Source: Acanthosoma haemorrhoidale
Taxonomy: Eukaryota; Arthropoda; Insecta; Hemiptera; Acanthosomatidae
Length of the DNA stretch: 64,000 nucleotides
Direction: 5' to 3'
Assembly (NCBI GenBank): GCA_930367205.1
Contig: OV884014.1
Location: 70,783,104-70,847,103, forward strand
In this document: positions 37,409 through 49,937 of the stretch, piece by piece
Layout of the letters: every line of letters starts with the position of its first letter
Position numbering within the stretch: position 1 is the stretch's first letter
Position numbers and translations under genes: made by a program
The notes under the pieces: model-generated
What the model was told of the DNA's origin: nothing
Databases searched by the model: none
The model's input: the letters and a program-made list of their open reading frames with translations, nothing else

Positions 37409-40400
37409 CTAGTATTGTTATTAGCATTAAATACGTATGACATATCAATTGTTTAAGGTGGCTATAGCGATGTTTCAATATACCAGAGAAACTTTATGTA
37501 AAAGAAAGAAATCTGAAAGTAAATGGGATTTGATAGACCGGACGAGTTTTTTTTTCCGTCATTCCAAAACTTCTCTTGTACTTTTATCTTACCATATTTC
37601 ATTATCGAATAATCGGAGAATGTTGATAGGAAAAGTTGCTAATCTCTCGTTTAAATCACATTTGACCCAATTTTGTGCTCAAAACATTTAGCTGACCTTC
37701 CATAACTTTTCCGGCTCAAGTCATTAGTAATTCATCAGTTACTGTTTTATAGAGTACCAGCAGTCGGAATATTTTGCAGTTTTTTTTTTTACCTGCTGTC
37801 GCTAAGATGAAGTGAACTCACTGCGTAGCATTGAATTGCCGCAATCAAATGGACCAGCCTGCCTTGATCTGAAAGCGGCATCTGGCAATCATCCATTTCC
37901 AGGCTGGGTGTTATTTCTTACTTTAGCTGGGAGAGAAAAAAAGGTTAAAAATAATAACGCTATTTCTCAAAATTACAATAAATAATTGGTAAAGGTCTTT
38001 TGACTGTTAAAAAATATTAAGTATATTAAAAAATATCCCGGTTTCTCTTATGTGTTTTTGTTCAAATATGATACCGGGAAAAAAGCTAAATAAAATATTT
38101 AAAAGTAAAAAATTAGACCCTTAATGTATTAACAAACCCGCTTTCCTCGCTCTTTCCAAAATTACAACTCTAAGCCTATTTTAGAGTTATGATATAATTG
38201 AAAAACAGATATAAAAATGAGAAGATATTAATAGAAATTGTGTATTCAACGCATAGAAACGGCGATGTCAGTAATTTATTTATTTACGTTATTAATAATT
38301 TTTATAGAAGGGGTTTTTCCACTACCTGAGACGTGGTTAGGCAAACAAAGTATATACTTAACACAAATAGAACAGACTTCAAAAAATTCACGCAATTGAC
38401 TACAGAAAACTGATCTTGCACAGTAGTAGTAAATTGTGTTCGACCGGGAAAAAAGAGAAATACTTAAGGTGTCATCTTCTATTTTATTATTTCTTTTTTT
38501 TTTTGTTGCGTTGAATTTTAAAAATTGTATACAGTATTTCTCAACGTTGTAAATATGGGTTGAAACATGTAGTATCTTTTTCTGGATGGATTCCAATAAA
38601 CTGTCCAGGATAATGACAAAACAAATAACAAAAAAATTATTTTTGGAAAAAATAGTATATTTTGCAATTTTTCTTAACTTTTTACGGAATTAAATCTGTT
38701 TTTTTTTAAATTCCAAATAATGCTGAAAAATGGCTACTAACTCTTGGGTAAGAGTTATATCATCTTAATCTTAAATTTGAGATGTTTAAATATTTCTGTA
38801 TGAGGAGTGGTCAAATTCCAATATTTTTGAGAGAATTTTAAACTTCGACCGCTTACATAAATTTGATTATACTTCGAGAACATCAATCCCTTTCGTTGAT
38901 TATATGATATTAAAACATCTAAAGATAATAAGACCGGCTACTTTTTTTTTTTTTTTATATCAGAGGCGTAAGCTCGATAACGGAAGTTTTTGTGGAGGCC
39001 TGGATGTGACACAATGGAGGGTGTAAGAGCTTCTCCAGATAACAACACCCCAGTTACTTCGACTTCTTGTGCGCTTGACAGCCTTAATGACTTGTCACGT
39101 CGTTCCGAATAGAGCTTCTCATCGGAGAATAGTAGAAAGAACTTTAATTCTCTTAGAAATATTACAAAAAACAGGTTTCAGGGGCTCTCTATGGTAGCGT
39201 TGAATGGCTAAGTTCAAAGGAAGAGACACTACGTTCATTCAGGAATTGGGAAATCGCCTGACTATGAGTGAGTACGGTATGCTCTAAGGTAGCCAACATC
39301 CCGAAGTACTTATTTATTTCTGGTGTAAATGCAATAAAGGCAAACTGAAAAATTGAAAGACATGTTTTCGCTAACATTTCAGATTTCTCAAGTCCTAGCT
39401 CAGAAACTGCTTAAAATTAAAAGATTTGTTTTTTTACCACAGTTAATCACGAGAAAATTCAGAAGGACGTAATTACAGTTACTATGGTAATAAAAAAAAA
39501 AATCAGTTTTAAGAGCCATCAATATGATAATCTCCAAGCCAAATAGATTTTGTTTCTGCATATTTCGGTTATTTACAATTATTTAATAATAAAAAAAAGA
39601 GTTTCTGATCAATGGCTCAACTAGTTAGCTCCCCATTTGCGAGATTATACTGGGAGGTAAAAACAATCTCCAAAGCATTGATTAATAGACGGCACTTAAT
39701 GTTTTAAATGATTGCTATTAATTAGATTTCACATAAACAAAAAGTAATTTGCTCAAAAGTTATATTTTATGTAATGTAATGTAATGTTCGTGGCAGTTAT
39801 GGAAGGGTATAATTAAACAATAAATCTTCCTCCTTCCCACAATATATTGTTGAGGAATTTAAAACGGTTTTCGGAAAGCATTCAAAATGACACTCTTTTT
39901 ATTAATTACAATTCTAAATAATGGCTTTCCCAGTAGTATTCCGTTTGCGGCATAAGCGTTATAGGGTTTCTGATTTACAAAAAAATATATAAAATAACAC
40001 AATTCTAAAAATATACCCCGATCGTCATTGGTCCTTACACAATTGTTCTAAAATAATGATGACGTTTTCTCTGTTATATTTCTTCCATGAGCTGAAATCG
40101 ATCAGTTAAAAATCCGAAATGAAATCACTGAAGAAACATTAAATGTGACACACTTATACGACGAAAATCAAGCTTAATTTGTGGAAAGTTTGTAAGAAGA
40201 ACCCCTCTCCCTGTTATAGGTTTCATAAACTAAGTTTGATATGTTTTAGGCCATTAACGTTGTTCTAACTTTATGCACTGCGCCCAGTCCTAGTCAGTTC
40301 TCCAAAGATAGAGTGATAAATCTAATGCGCATGACTGCAAATTAAGACCTATTTTGGACGTAACAATGTATTAGTCAGTTTTATGTTCAAGCCGACAGGA

Positions 40401-42229
40401 TTATACCACAACCCATCGAATGGCCAGGTACGAAATTGGAAAGGCTTCACGTTCAGATTATGTAACAGGTAATACGTAATATACGCTGGAACATTAATAC
40501 ATCATTATTACAAGGGTTAATAACACTGTTAATAATATCACTTTTGAAAGTGTTTACGTCTTTCTAGCAGCTTCTGTTTGTCCTAAATTCAAACGGATCC
40601 AGCTAACTCTTAGATCTTGACGAAGCCACACACTTTACTGGGTGCTTATTTTACTTTTTTGTTTTTGATATGAAGAGAATCGCGATCAGTTTACGTTTTT
40701 ATTCTGGCATCTTTAGGCAAGAAACTCACGTTTACAAATATAGAAGACAATCACACACAGGCTTAAAACGAAACACTTAGTTTAATAAATAATAAGATTT
40801 TCAAGAGTGAAGAGGTATACAACAAGTCTTATTGTTTATTTAATTAAGTGTTTTCCCTTTTCTCTGAATCCTAGTCCTGGGAATGCCTAATTTCAATAAT
40901 GAAATTCGAATTGGGAGAGAATAGAAGTTTTTTTCGAACGCTATATAAATATATTTTAAGTTTGTTTTACCGGCTTCCTACGTTCCTGTTGCCCATACTC
41001 CCCTAGCCCAGAAACAGGCAGACTATCGAAGAAGGAAGGCCTCTGACGATAGTGGATAGGAGAAAGCGGTGATAGGCAGCCTTTGTTCCAAGCCCAACCC
41101 ACTTAGCCTATGATTGGAAAGTGCTACCCCTGCCTCATTGTCCATGCCGTCTGTTTGCTGTCCATTCAGATCTCTATCAATTATCAAGTCCTCATTATTC
41201 ATTGCCTCCTCTTCTCGCTTTCATTCATCCTTCACTTGTCTGAGTTCCTATGAGTTCGCACCTTTTGTGCACCACTTCACTGCGAAAAAACCTGTATACT
41301 TTCGGACAAAACTAAGTATATTTACTTACTGAAAATGTGACAACGAAGGTGCTATCAATAATCTTTATAAAATTTCTAAAATAACCTCAGCTACTTCAAT
41401 TTGTATTTTTAATAATAAACTATATATTAGTTATCCGAAACGGGACTGGGACTCTTAGGAGTACTTACAGTGTTACAAACAACATGTTTAAGCCTTCTAT
41501 GTTTGTTATATGTATGCTTTAGAAAAGAAGAGTCCAGCACCGCAAGTTATGCGTCCCATTAAGCAGGTTGAAAAACAAACAAGTTAAAATATTATTGTAA
41601 ATAAAAAAAGTACAGATTTCGACAACGAAACACAAGTGACGTGTATAACTAAATAAAAAGTTCATTAAAATTGCATCTACTTAAAATTTATAGTGCATAA
41701 ATTTCCTCATTGCTAGATCATCAATAATACAAAAACCCCTTTCACTTCCTAAAAATCTATCTGACATAGCCAAATTGATTGGCTGAAACGACAATATCTT
41801 CATTTGAGCTCTTTGGTACATAAAAGAGTTAAAGTATAGCAAATATATAAATATAAAAAACACGTACAAGGAGATATTCGCATAAGGCAATTAAACATAT
41901 ACTACACTGAGCTTCACATGGGAATCTTTAACCACTATTCTTTCTGGGAATTTTCGAATACATTGTGTGTAATATAGTTTAAACGTGTTTATTAAAGAAT
42001 TATTTTATTTTCATTTTGTAAACAAGTTTATTTAATTTTGTGAACAAGTTTATTTACTTTTATTTTATATCGGATTGGGTTAGTGTTTATTTTTCTTACC
42101 ATTAGACATTTTTTGTTAATTTAATTCTTTGACGAAGCAATGCACAGTATAACATAAAAAAAAACCGTAAATCTCAAAGAATATGTAAATAATGTTTTTA
42201 TCTATCTATCTACCTAATTTCATAAAACG
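37409..42229. other. Unannotated AT-rich DNA
   Basis: No gene recognised. A GC-richer patch lies at about 37795-37920, and a short tandem repeat of AACAAGTTTATTTA at about 42020-42055. Confidence 0.25.
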
Positions 42230-42945
42230 TCTTGAAAAGTGAGAGACCTAAAATCCGCATATCAAAATTTGCAGTATAAACTACTAATCTACAAAGTTAT
42301 ACTTAAACCAATCTGGACATACGGAATTGAGCTATGGGGGACAGCAAAAAAGTCGAACATCAAGCGTATCCAATCCTTTCAATCAAAAGTCCTGAGAACA
42401 ATAGTAAATGCCCCTTATTATGTCAGCAACAAAACCCTTCATAACGATCTTAATATACCCTACATTCTAGAACTCATCCCTTCCAAGTTTATGAAATTCC
42501 ACAGTAGCCTTTCCAACCACCCTAATCCTGTAGGACAGTCTTTGCACTGCGCCACTCATCCCTATAATGCTCCTCGGAGACTGAAACGGCAGTGGCCTCG
42601 TGACCTGCTATAAGCGCGTGACAGTGGGAGTCCTGACAATGGCCAGTTTCTCCAATCATGTCCTGAGCGTCTGTGGCTCTCGCGCTCTTGGTCAGCCTCC
42701 ACTGGCTAGTATCCGGTGACGCGGCTGACAGAGGAGCGTGGGGGACTTCCCAAGACTCCGCTTTCTCTTCGCATGTGGATTTGGGAGGTCTCTGGGCTGT
42801 CTGTAAATATTGTATGAATGAGCGAGTGAATGATGAACTGTAAATATGGTATGAATGAGAGCATTTATCTTATTACTTATTGCCTTATAAAAGGCAGATT
42901 GTAATTATAGCACAATAAAGGAGTATCTACTCAAATTTTCAAGGA
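42230..42945 (+). mobile_element. LINE family B (Jockey-like), 3' end with RT C-terminus
   Basis: An open frame to 42613 reads YKLLIYKVILKPIWTYGIELWG, IKRIQSFQSKVLRTIVNAPYY, LHNDLNIPYILELI, FHSSLSNHPNPVGQ and ends RRLKRQWPRDLL. This is the classic C-terminus of Jockey-type RT (ILKPIWTYG-x-x-LWG). The 3' UTR has AATAAA at 42914-42919. The 5' part, including the catalytic motifs, is missing, so the copy is dead on arrival. Two other UTR-bearing copies are nearby at 43670-44222 and 45325-45675. Confidence 0.85.
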
Positions 42946-43500
42946 CCGGACGTTCCTCCACACTTGACTCTAGGCATCAGTGTGCCGTTACATTGGTTCT
43001 GCTTCCCTATATAGATCAGGAAAGGAAGTGACTCTTGCTTGGGGTACATTTGTATCTGCTGGTGTACTAATATCCACTGTTTTTCTCAGGGATTGTGACT
43101 CGGCAGACCTGTCACTCCAGGAAGGACTTACTCCAATGTAACCGACCACTGCACATCGGATTGACTGTTGTTTTCAGTGACGTTTTTATAATTTTCACTT
43201 TCTCTAGGAAGGGAAAAGTTTTATGAAAAAAAAGCGTGTTTCAAAAGTAGCAGGAATATGTAACCCGCTTTGATGTGTAAAGTGGGCGTGTAACTAGGCT
43301 CAGTGGAAGACTCCTGCTTATGGAACATGCCACGCAGATGTCACTTCACGTTATTTAACGTGACTTTCTCATAGTCAAGTAGTGTTCTCTGGCAGGCTCC
43401 TTTTTATTGGTAGGGTAGGATTTCCCTTCGGAAAAGTCTTGCACCTGAGAGATGTTTATCAATCAAACTAAATAGTTACTTATATAATTGTTAATAATTA

Positions 43501-43612
43501 ACAGCAAAAGAAAGAAATACGTAGTGGCAAATAATTGGGACTCGAACACGAGAGTTCAATAATAATTGTCGGGGCCTCCACCATCTGAGCTATCCTTCCT
43601 ACAGTGAGCCAA
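43501..43612 (-). repeat. tRNA-derived SINE (family shared with 62.2 kb)
   Basis: On the minus strand, A-box TAGCTCAGATGG (43581-43592) and B-box GTTCGAGTCCC (43537-43547) are properly ordered. The trailing part (ACGTAGTGGCAAAT, ATTAACAGC in plus sense) is shared with 62185-62290. Stem pairing is too poor for a working tRNA. Confidence 0.65.
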
Positions 43613-43669
43613 TAACATAATATCAGTAATTATTAATAACAGTGATACCAATACCACATCAACGATTTC

Positions 43670-44222
43670 TCAATCTGCCTCATTGGGGAATAAGTAATTG
43701 TGATGAATGTTCTCATTCATACCATATTTATAATTTCCATTCACTCACTCATTCATACAGTATTTACAAATAGCCCAGAGGTATCTTAAATTCTCATGGT
43801 TGTCACCTTCCTCGCATGCGAAAGAGGAAGTGGAGTCTTTGGAAGTCTACCACCCTCCTACCACCGGATACAAGCCGGTGGAGGGTGACCAAGTGCGCGA
43901 GAGCCACAGACGCTCAGGACATGATTGGAGAAACTGACCATTGCCTGGACTCCCACTGCCATGTGTTTATACTAGGTCACGAGGACACTCACTTTTTAGT
44001 CTCGGAGGAGGATTATAGGGATGTGTGCCAGTGTAATGACTGCGCTAGGGATTTAGGGTGGTTGGATAGGTTTCGCTGGAATTTCATGAACAAGGAAGGG
44101 ATGAGTTCCAGTACGTAGGCTATATATGAAGAGTTTTGTTACTGACGTAATAAGGAGTATTAACTGTGGTTCTCAGGACTTTTGATTGAAAGGATTGGAT
44201 ACGCTTCATGTTCGACTTTAAA
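43670..44222 (-). mobile_element. LINE family B 3' end, 5'-truncated, inverted
   Basis: In reverse complement it starts AAGTCGAACATGAAGCG and follows the 42230 copy through the RT C-terminus and 3' UTR. It carries small indels that break the frame. The open frame at 43816-44118 on the plus strand is only its antisense. Confidence 0.85.
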
Positions 44223-45055
44223 TAAAACATTCAGAATAGCCAATTCCACAAGTAAAAATACCACAGTAGGTTTTCATCAAAAAACGAAATGAAAAATTGA
44301 AAGTAAATGCTAATCTAAGATTATTTCTTTATAATCACTAATATTATCATCACGGCTCACTACAACGTTCTCCACTAATGTGACTTTCATTAATTAATTA
44401 AATTTATTTATTTCTTATTGACTAGAAATCGTCAATTAAACGCTCTCACTAGAATGCCTTTTCTACATTATATCTTCTTTATAGACACATTGAAATTACA
44501 TTTTCCAGGACAGTCCTGTCGTTTAGTCTTCAAACAATCTCCCATGCGTCCATATAATTTATCTGTTCTCTATTTTATGTCAGTTATCTTAACCTTACAT
44601 AACTTAAACTACAAACTATTATCAAGTTAACGTGAGATACAGTGTGGATTAGTCTCAACAAAATTGAAAATTGAAAAACAGATTAAAAAAAGACGAAATA
44701 ATTTAATTTTTTTAAATATTTAGCTCCCCTAATCTATTGCATAAGTCTTAATTGTATTTAACCTTATAAATAGCATAGGCCAATAAAATTAGTTAGTAGG
44801 AAAACACTCTATTATAATGAAAGTTTCAAGCCCCATAAATGTTTTTCCTTCTGTTCAGTGACTAGAAGGAAACGTCAAAGGTTCATGAACCCACGTCATC
44901 AGGTATCCAGGCTGAGGTAACATCACTGTAACTGTCTATAGCAAAATACTAAGCTTCTTTAATGAAATATTTTCATACCAATTATTAACTACATCGAACC
45001 TTTTAAAAATACATATTCGAGATATTAAAATATATAAAGTTCGAGAGATAATTAC
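44223..45055. other. Unannotated AT-rich DNA
   Basis: No gene seen. Confidence 0.25.
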
Positions 45056-45129
45056 AAATGGCGTGAGTAGTCTTGTTAGTGAGAGCGTGGGTCTGTTAAT
45101 CAGGAAGTTCGAATCCCGGCCTTGTCATT
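45056..45129 (+). repeat. tRNA-like sequence (SINE head or tRNA pseudogene)
   Basis: It has the B-box GTTCGAATCCC and an anticodon-loop-like CTGTTAATC, which resembles tRNA-Asn (GTT). The D arm and acceptor stem do not pair well. Probably SINE-derived. Confidence 0.45.
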
Positions 45130-45324
45130 ATTTTCTCACTTTAAGTGGTAACTATATAAAAACTAGTTGTTCCATGAAACGGTAACCTGTCCTTTTAATA
45201 TTACTTCCAAGGCTTCTTTCTTAGGTGTGACTTGAAAAAAATGGTAAGAGATTTTTATAATGTTGGATTTGCTATTTACAATACTTACCGTTATTGTATC
45301 ATTACATCACACATCCTTAAAATC

Positions 45325-45675
45325 CTCCTCGGATACTAAAGCGGCAGGGGCCTGATGACCTGCTATAAATACGTGACAGTGGGAGTCCTAGCCAGTTTTT
45401 TCAATTATGCCCTGAGCGTCTGTGGCTCTCGCACTCTTGGCTAGCTTCCATAGTCACGTATCCGAGTGACAAGGCTGGTGGAGGAGCGTGGGGGACTTCC
45501 CAAGTCTCCGCTTCCCTTTCGCATGCGAGGGATGTGACAACCATGTGGATTTGGGAAGAAATACCGTATAAATGAGCGAATGAATAAAAATTGTAGATAT
45601 GGTATGAATGAGAACATTGATTACAGTTACTTATTGCCCAATAAAGCAGATTGTAATTTTATCACAATCACGATT
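45325..45675 (+). mobile_element. LINE family B 3' UTR fragment
   Basis: It matches 42565-42930 from CCTCCTCGGA through CTGAGCGTCTGTGGCTCTCG, GGGGGACTTCCCAAG and the ATGAATGAGAACATT tail to AATAAAGCAGATTGTAATT. It retains almost none of the RT coding sequence. Confidence 0.85.
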
Positions 45676-45975
45676 TGGAGATATCATTACAGAAACGTAT
45701 TCAGAAACGACGAGGGTGTTATTGAACACACACAAGAAATTTAAGATATATTAGATAATTTGTTAAGACGTCTTTCGTAGAATATATAGACTGACTAAAG
45801 CCCTTACCTCTTCTTAGAAAACCCATCAATCTAGGGTTGGCAATAGTAATATTCACTGCTACTTCAGGTCATGAGAATCAATAAGGTTAAACTCTCTTTA
45901 TTGTTAAATTCAAGTATTCTTTAAGTCTTGTTCTTGTTCTCCATTGTTTCCTTTCTCCCCCACCTACACTTTATC

Positions 45976-45978
<3 letters not shown>

Positions 45979-46015
<37 letters not shown>
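45979..46015. repeat. (TA)n microsatellite at an LTR insertion site
   Basis: About 18 TA units end exactly where the LTR begins; ATATAT resumes after the last LTR at 50621. Confidence 0.95.
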
Positions 46016-46018
<3 letters not shown>

Positions 46019-46676
46019 AACATTCATGATATTTGAGAATATCATGGCCTGCAACCCTTCCAGCTGGTAAGCATCATCCCTTTGTGCTCTTAGGAGTGGG
46101 GATGAGATGAAGGGCGAGTCTTAGTCAGTCTTAGCCTAACAGCCAGAGGGCGAACAAGAGCAAGACCCCGACTTGGCGGTATCCAACAGAAGAAGAGGAG
46201 AAGAAGAAGAAGAAGAAGAAGAAGAAGAAGAAGAGGAGATCAACAGTAACGTTGATTGGATTAAACGGAGATCATCGATTGGGTGATATAGATATTGTTT
46301 TTTTTTATTATTATGGATCCATTAAAAAGAGATTGAGCTCAATTTTCATTTTTTTATATAATTAATTAGTAGTAACTATCCTTGTTCAAAAGGAAATGAA
46401 TATTTTTTTTATATAATTTTTGTCAGCACTATTTATAATTATAAGTATTTGTTATAACCATTTTACTTGTATATATTTCACAATTCCCAGTTTCTCAATT
46501 TATTAATAACTATAACATTAGCCTTGAGATCGGGCGATTCAATCGGGATAATTTCCTATGTCGAAGACATAAAAACAAGTTGAATTAAAGATCTCATGAC
46601 GGACCTACCAAATTAGTTAAGGTCAATTGATCTAATAAATTAGGAAAAGAAATGGTAGAAAATGAGGTAGGTTTCA
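46016..46676 (+). repeat. LTR 1
   Basis: 661 bp, starting TGTAACATTCATGATATTTG and ending GGTAGGTTTCA. It carries a GAA tract at about 46188-46236, an AATAAA at 46634-46639 and a TCAGT-like initiator near 46125. Confidence 0.9.
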
Positions 46677-46677
46677 A

Positions 46678-46695
46678 TGGGGGCCGCTCCGGGAT
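46678..46695 (+). other. Putative primer-binding site
   Basis: TGGGGGCCGCTCCGGGAT begins two bases after the LTR's CA. A tRNA 3' end ending ...CCCCCA would pair. The tRNA cannot be named from memory. Confidence 0.5.
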
Positions 46696-46824
46696 TAACT
46701 TCAAAAATTCTAAAGAAACCAAAGGAATTGTGAGGTATTGCATGTTAGAATAATAACTAGAACTAACCAATAACAAATTATATTTTCCTATAATTTTACA
46801 TTTGTTACACAAACACAGACACAA

Positions 46825-47736
46825 ATGACGAACACAAACATGTCCGGGTCAGACTCAGGTACAGGGGTTGGGTCAAACCCAGCCTCTAAAAGAGACCCCC
46901 CTGCCCCCGACCCCGAACCCACGATAAATCATTCCAAGATGTTACAACTAATCCTTGCCCAATTAAACGAACTTAATGAAAGTAATAAAGAAATAAACGA
47001 AAAATTAAACAGTCAATCAAACGCACTTAAAGAGAATAATAAAGAACAGAAAGAGTTGAGCGGGAAGTTTGATCAATTAAGGGAAGAAATAAAATCGGGA
47101 AGATCGGCTAAATTCGAACAAGGTTACACGGATGTAAACTATAAATTAGATAGACAATTACGAATTTGTGAGGAGAGAACACTCCAAGTAAATAATAATG
47201 TAAATTCAAAATTAAAAGAAGAAATCATTGTATTGGAAAATACGACAGATCATGAAAAAATAAATTTAACAAAGTCACAACTAGTTGATGCTGATTGTCA
47301 GACAGATCTTAGCTTATATTCAATTAAGGATAATGAAGAGAAAATGACTTCATTGGAGGATGAACAGAAGATTGCAGATAACAATGATGAGTGTACCTCA
47401 CGTCAACATGATCTAATAAAGCTTGACGATGAGAATAATATGAGTTTGTTGGAAAATAAATTTTCAGAGTTAGAAGATACAGCGAATATTAAGAAAGGAG
47501 AAGTGATTTCATTGAAAGATCAAAATACAGAGCATCAGCAGACAACCAGCGATAACGTGAAAAATTTAAAAATAATTCAAAATAAAGTTTTGGATATGAA
47601 GAAATTGGAATCTCAATTTCCAACTCATCTTGATGAAATTCCTTTTTGCGTGTTTGATTTGAACAACATTAAAATTAATGAATGGAAGGCATTTAAAAAT
47701 AATTACAGGGATGTTTTTTGTTCGATACAATATGCC

Positions 47737-47773
<37 letters not shown>

Positions 47774-47775
47774 AA
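46825..47775 (+). CDS. Gag-like coiled-coil protein of non-autonomous LTR element, copy 1
   Basis: 316 residues. The N-terminus is low-complexity Ser/Gly then Pro-rich (residues about 5-33). Residues about 38-95 form a strong coiled coil (leucine/asparagine-rich heptads such as LILAQLNELNESNKEINEKL), followed by more acidic helical sequence. The last part reads PFCVFDLNNIKINEWKAF, like the start of a retrotransposon capsid. The frame then enters a poly-A tract and ends in a run of lysines and a stop. So the capsid is truncated and there is no zinc knuckle or pol. Possibly a polypeptide supplied to, or parasitic on, a full-length relative. Family role is inference. Confidence 0.7.
47741..47770 (+). 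repeat. Poly-A tract inside the element
   Basis: About 29-30 A ending the gag-like frame; a second run of about 18 A is at about 47921-47939 (copy 2: 49702-49731 and 49882-49900). These look like the seams of the internal deletion that removed pol. Confidence 0.8.
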
Positions 47776-47964
47776 AACAACTTGTACGCTTTTCAAGCAA
47801 TTTAAAACCTTGCAAAATTTGAACTATTATTACTATAAACTTTGTAAAATTTCAACACCCGTTATAAACAACCAATTCAACAAACCGAACGCAGCAACAT
47901 AATATTGTGGATCCACTTATAAAAAAAAAAAAAAAAAAATTCATAAATTTTTTTTTTATTTATA

Positions 47965-47976
47965 AGGGAAGGCAAT
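47965..47976 (+). other. Putative polypurine tract
   Basis: AAGGGAAGGCAAT lies directly upstream of LTR 2 (and again at about 49926 before LTR 3), the normal position for plus-strand priming. Confidence 0.5.
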
Positions 47977-48637
47977 TGTAACATTCATGATATTTGAGAA
48001 TATCATGGCCTGCAACCCTTCCAGCTGGTAAGCATCATCCCTTTGTGCTCTTAGGAGTGGGGATGAGATGAAGGGCGAGTCTTAGTCAGTCTTAGCCTAA
48101 CAGCCAGAGGGCGAACAAGAGCAAGACCCCGACTTGGCGGTATCCAACAGAAGAAGAGGAGAAGAAGAAGAAGAAGAAGAAGAAGAAGAAGAAGAGGAGA
48201 TCAACAGTAACGTTGATTGGATTAAACGGAGATCATCGATTGGGTGATATAGATATTGTTTTTTTTTATTATTATGGATCCATTAAAAAGAGATTGAGCT
48301 CAATTTTCATTTTTTTATATAATTAATTAGTAGTAACTATCCTTGTTCAAAAGGAAATGAATATTTTTTTTATATAATTTTTGTCAGCACTATTTATAAT
48401 TATAAGTATTTGTTATAACCATTTTACTTGTATATATTTCACAATTCCCAGTCTCTCAATTTATTAATAACTATAACATTAGCCTTGAGATCGGGCGATT
48501 CAATCGGGATAATTTCCTATGTCGAAGACATAAAAACAAGTTGAATTAAAGATCTCATGACGGACCTACCAAATTAGTTAAGGTCAATTGATCTAATAAA
48601 TTAGGAAAAGAAATGGTAGAAAATGAGGTAGGTTTCA
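47977..48637 (+). repeat. LTR 2 (shared by both units)
   Basis: 661 bp and almost identical to LTR 1, with at least one substitution near 48452. It is at once the 3' LTR of unit 1 and the 5' LTR of unit 2. Confidence 0.9.
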
Positions 48638-48785
48638 ATGGGGGCCGCTCCGGGATTAACTTCAAAAATTCTAAAGAAACCAAAGGAATTGTGAGGTATT
48701 GCATGTTAGAATAATAACTAGAACTAACCAATAACAAATTATATTTTCCTATAATTTTACATTTGTTACACAAACACAGACACAA

Positions 48786-49697
48786 ATGACGAACACAAAC
48801 ATGTCCGGGTCAGACTCAGGTACAGGGGTTGGGTCAAACCCAGCCTCTAAAAGAGACCCCCCTGCCCCCGACCCCGAACCCACGATAAATCATTCCAAGA
48901 TGTTACAACTAATCCTTGCCCAATTAAACGAACTTAATGAGAGTAATAAAGAAATAAACGAAAAATTAAACAGTCAATCAAACGCACTTAAAGAGAATAA
49001 TAAAGAACAGAAAGAGTTGAGCGGGAAGTTTGATCAATTAAGGGAAGAAATAAAATCGGGAAGATCGGCTAAATTCGAACAAGGTTACACGGATGTAAAC
49101 TATAAATTAGATAGACAATTACGAATTTGTGAGGAGAGAACACTCCAAGTAAATAATAATGTAAATTCAAAATTAAAAGAAGAAATCATTGTATTGGAAA
49201 ATACGACAGATCATGAAAAAATAAATTTAACAAAGTCACAACTAGTTGATGCTGATTGTCAGACAGATCTTAGCTTATATTCAATTAAGGATAATGAAGA
49301 GAAAATGACTTCATTGGAGGATGAACAGAAGATTGCAGATAACAATGATGAGTGTACCTCACGTCAACATGATCTAATAAAGCTTGACGATGAGAATAAT
49401 ATGAGTTTGTTGGAAAATAAATTTTCAGAGTTAGAAGATACAGCGAATATTAAGAAAGGAGAAGTGATTTCATTGAAAGATCAAAATACAGAGCATCAGC
49501 AGACAACCAGCGATAACGTGAAAAATTTAAAAATAATTCAAAATAAAGTTTTGGATATGAAGAAATTGGAATCTCAATTTCCAACTCATCTTGATGAAAT
49601 TCCTTTTTGCGTGTTTGATTTGAACAACATTAAAATTAATGAATGGAAGGCATTTAAAAATAATTACAGGGATGTTTTTTGTTCGATACAATATGCC

Positions 49698-49734
<37 letters not shown>

Positions 49735-49736
49735 AA
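48786..49736 (+). CDS. Gag-like coiled-coil protein of non-autonomous LTR element, copy 2
   Basis: Same 316-residue product as the frame at 46825-47775; the base difference seen near 48940 is silent. Same domain layout and poly-lysine end. Confidence 0.7.
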
Positions 49737-49937
49737 AACAACTTGTACGCTTTTCAAGCAATTTAAAACCTTGCAAAATTTGAACTATTATTACTATAAA
49801 CTTTGTAAAATTTCAACACCCGTTATAAACAACCAATTCAACAAACCGAACGCAGCAACATAATATTGTGGATCCACTTATAAAAAAAAAAAAAAAAAAA
49901 TTCATAAATTTTTTTTTTATTTATAAGGGAAGGCAAT

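Noticed and set aside
43816..44118. 100-codon plus frame
   Set aside because: It is the antisense of the LINE-B RT C-terminus at 43670-44222.
45056..45129. Functional tRNA-Asn gene
   Set aside because: The B box and loop are present but the acceptor and D stems do not pair; treated as SINE or pseudogene.
47566..47902. Frames rich in poly-K or poly-F around the LTR element A tracts
   Set aside because: They are shadows produced by the poly-A run; only the gag-like frame has a sensible upstream sequence.
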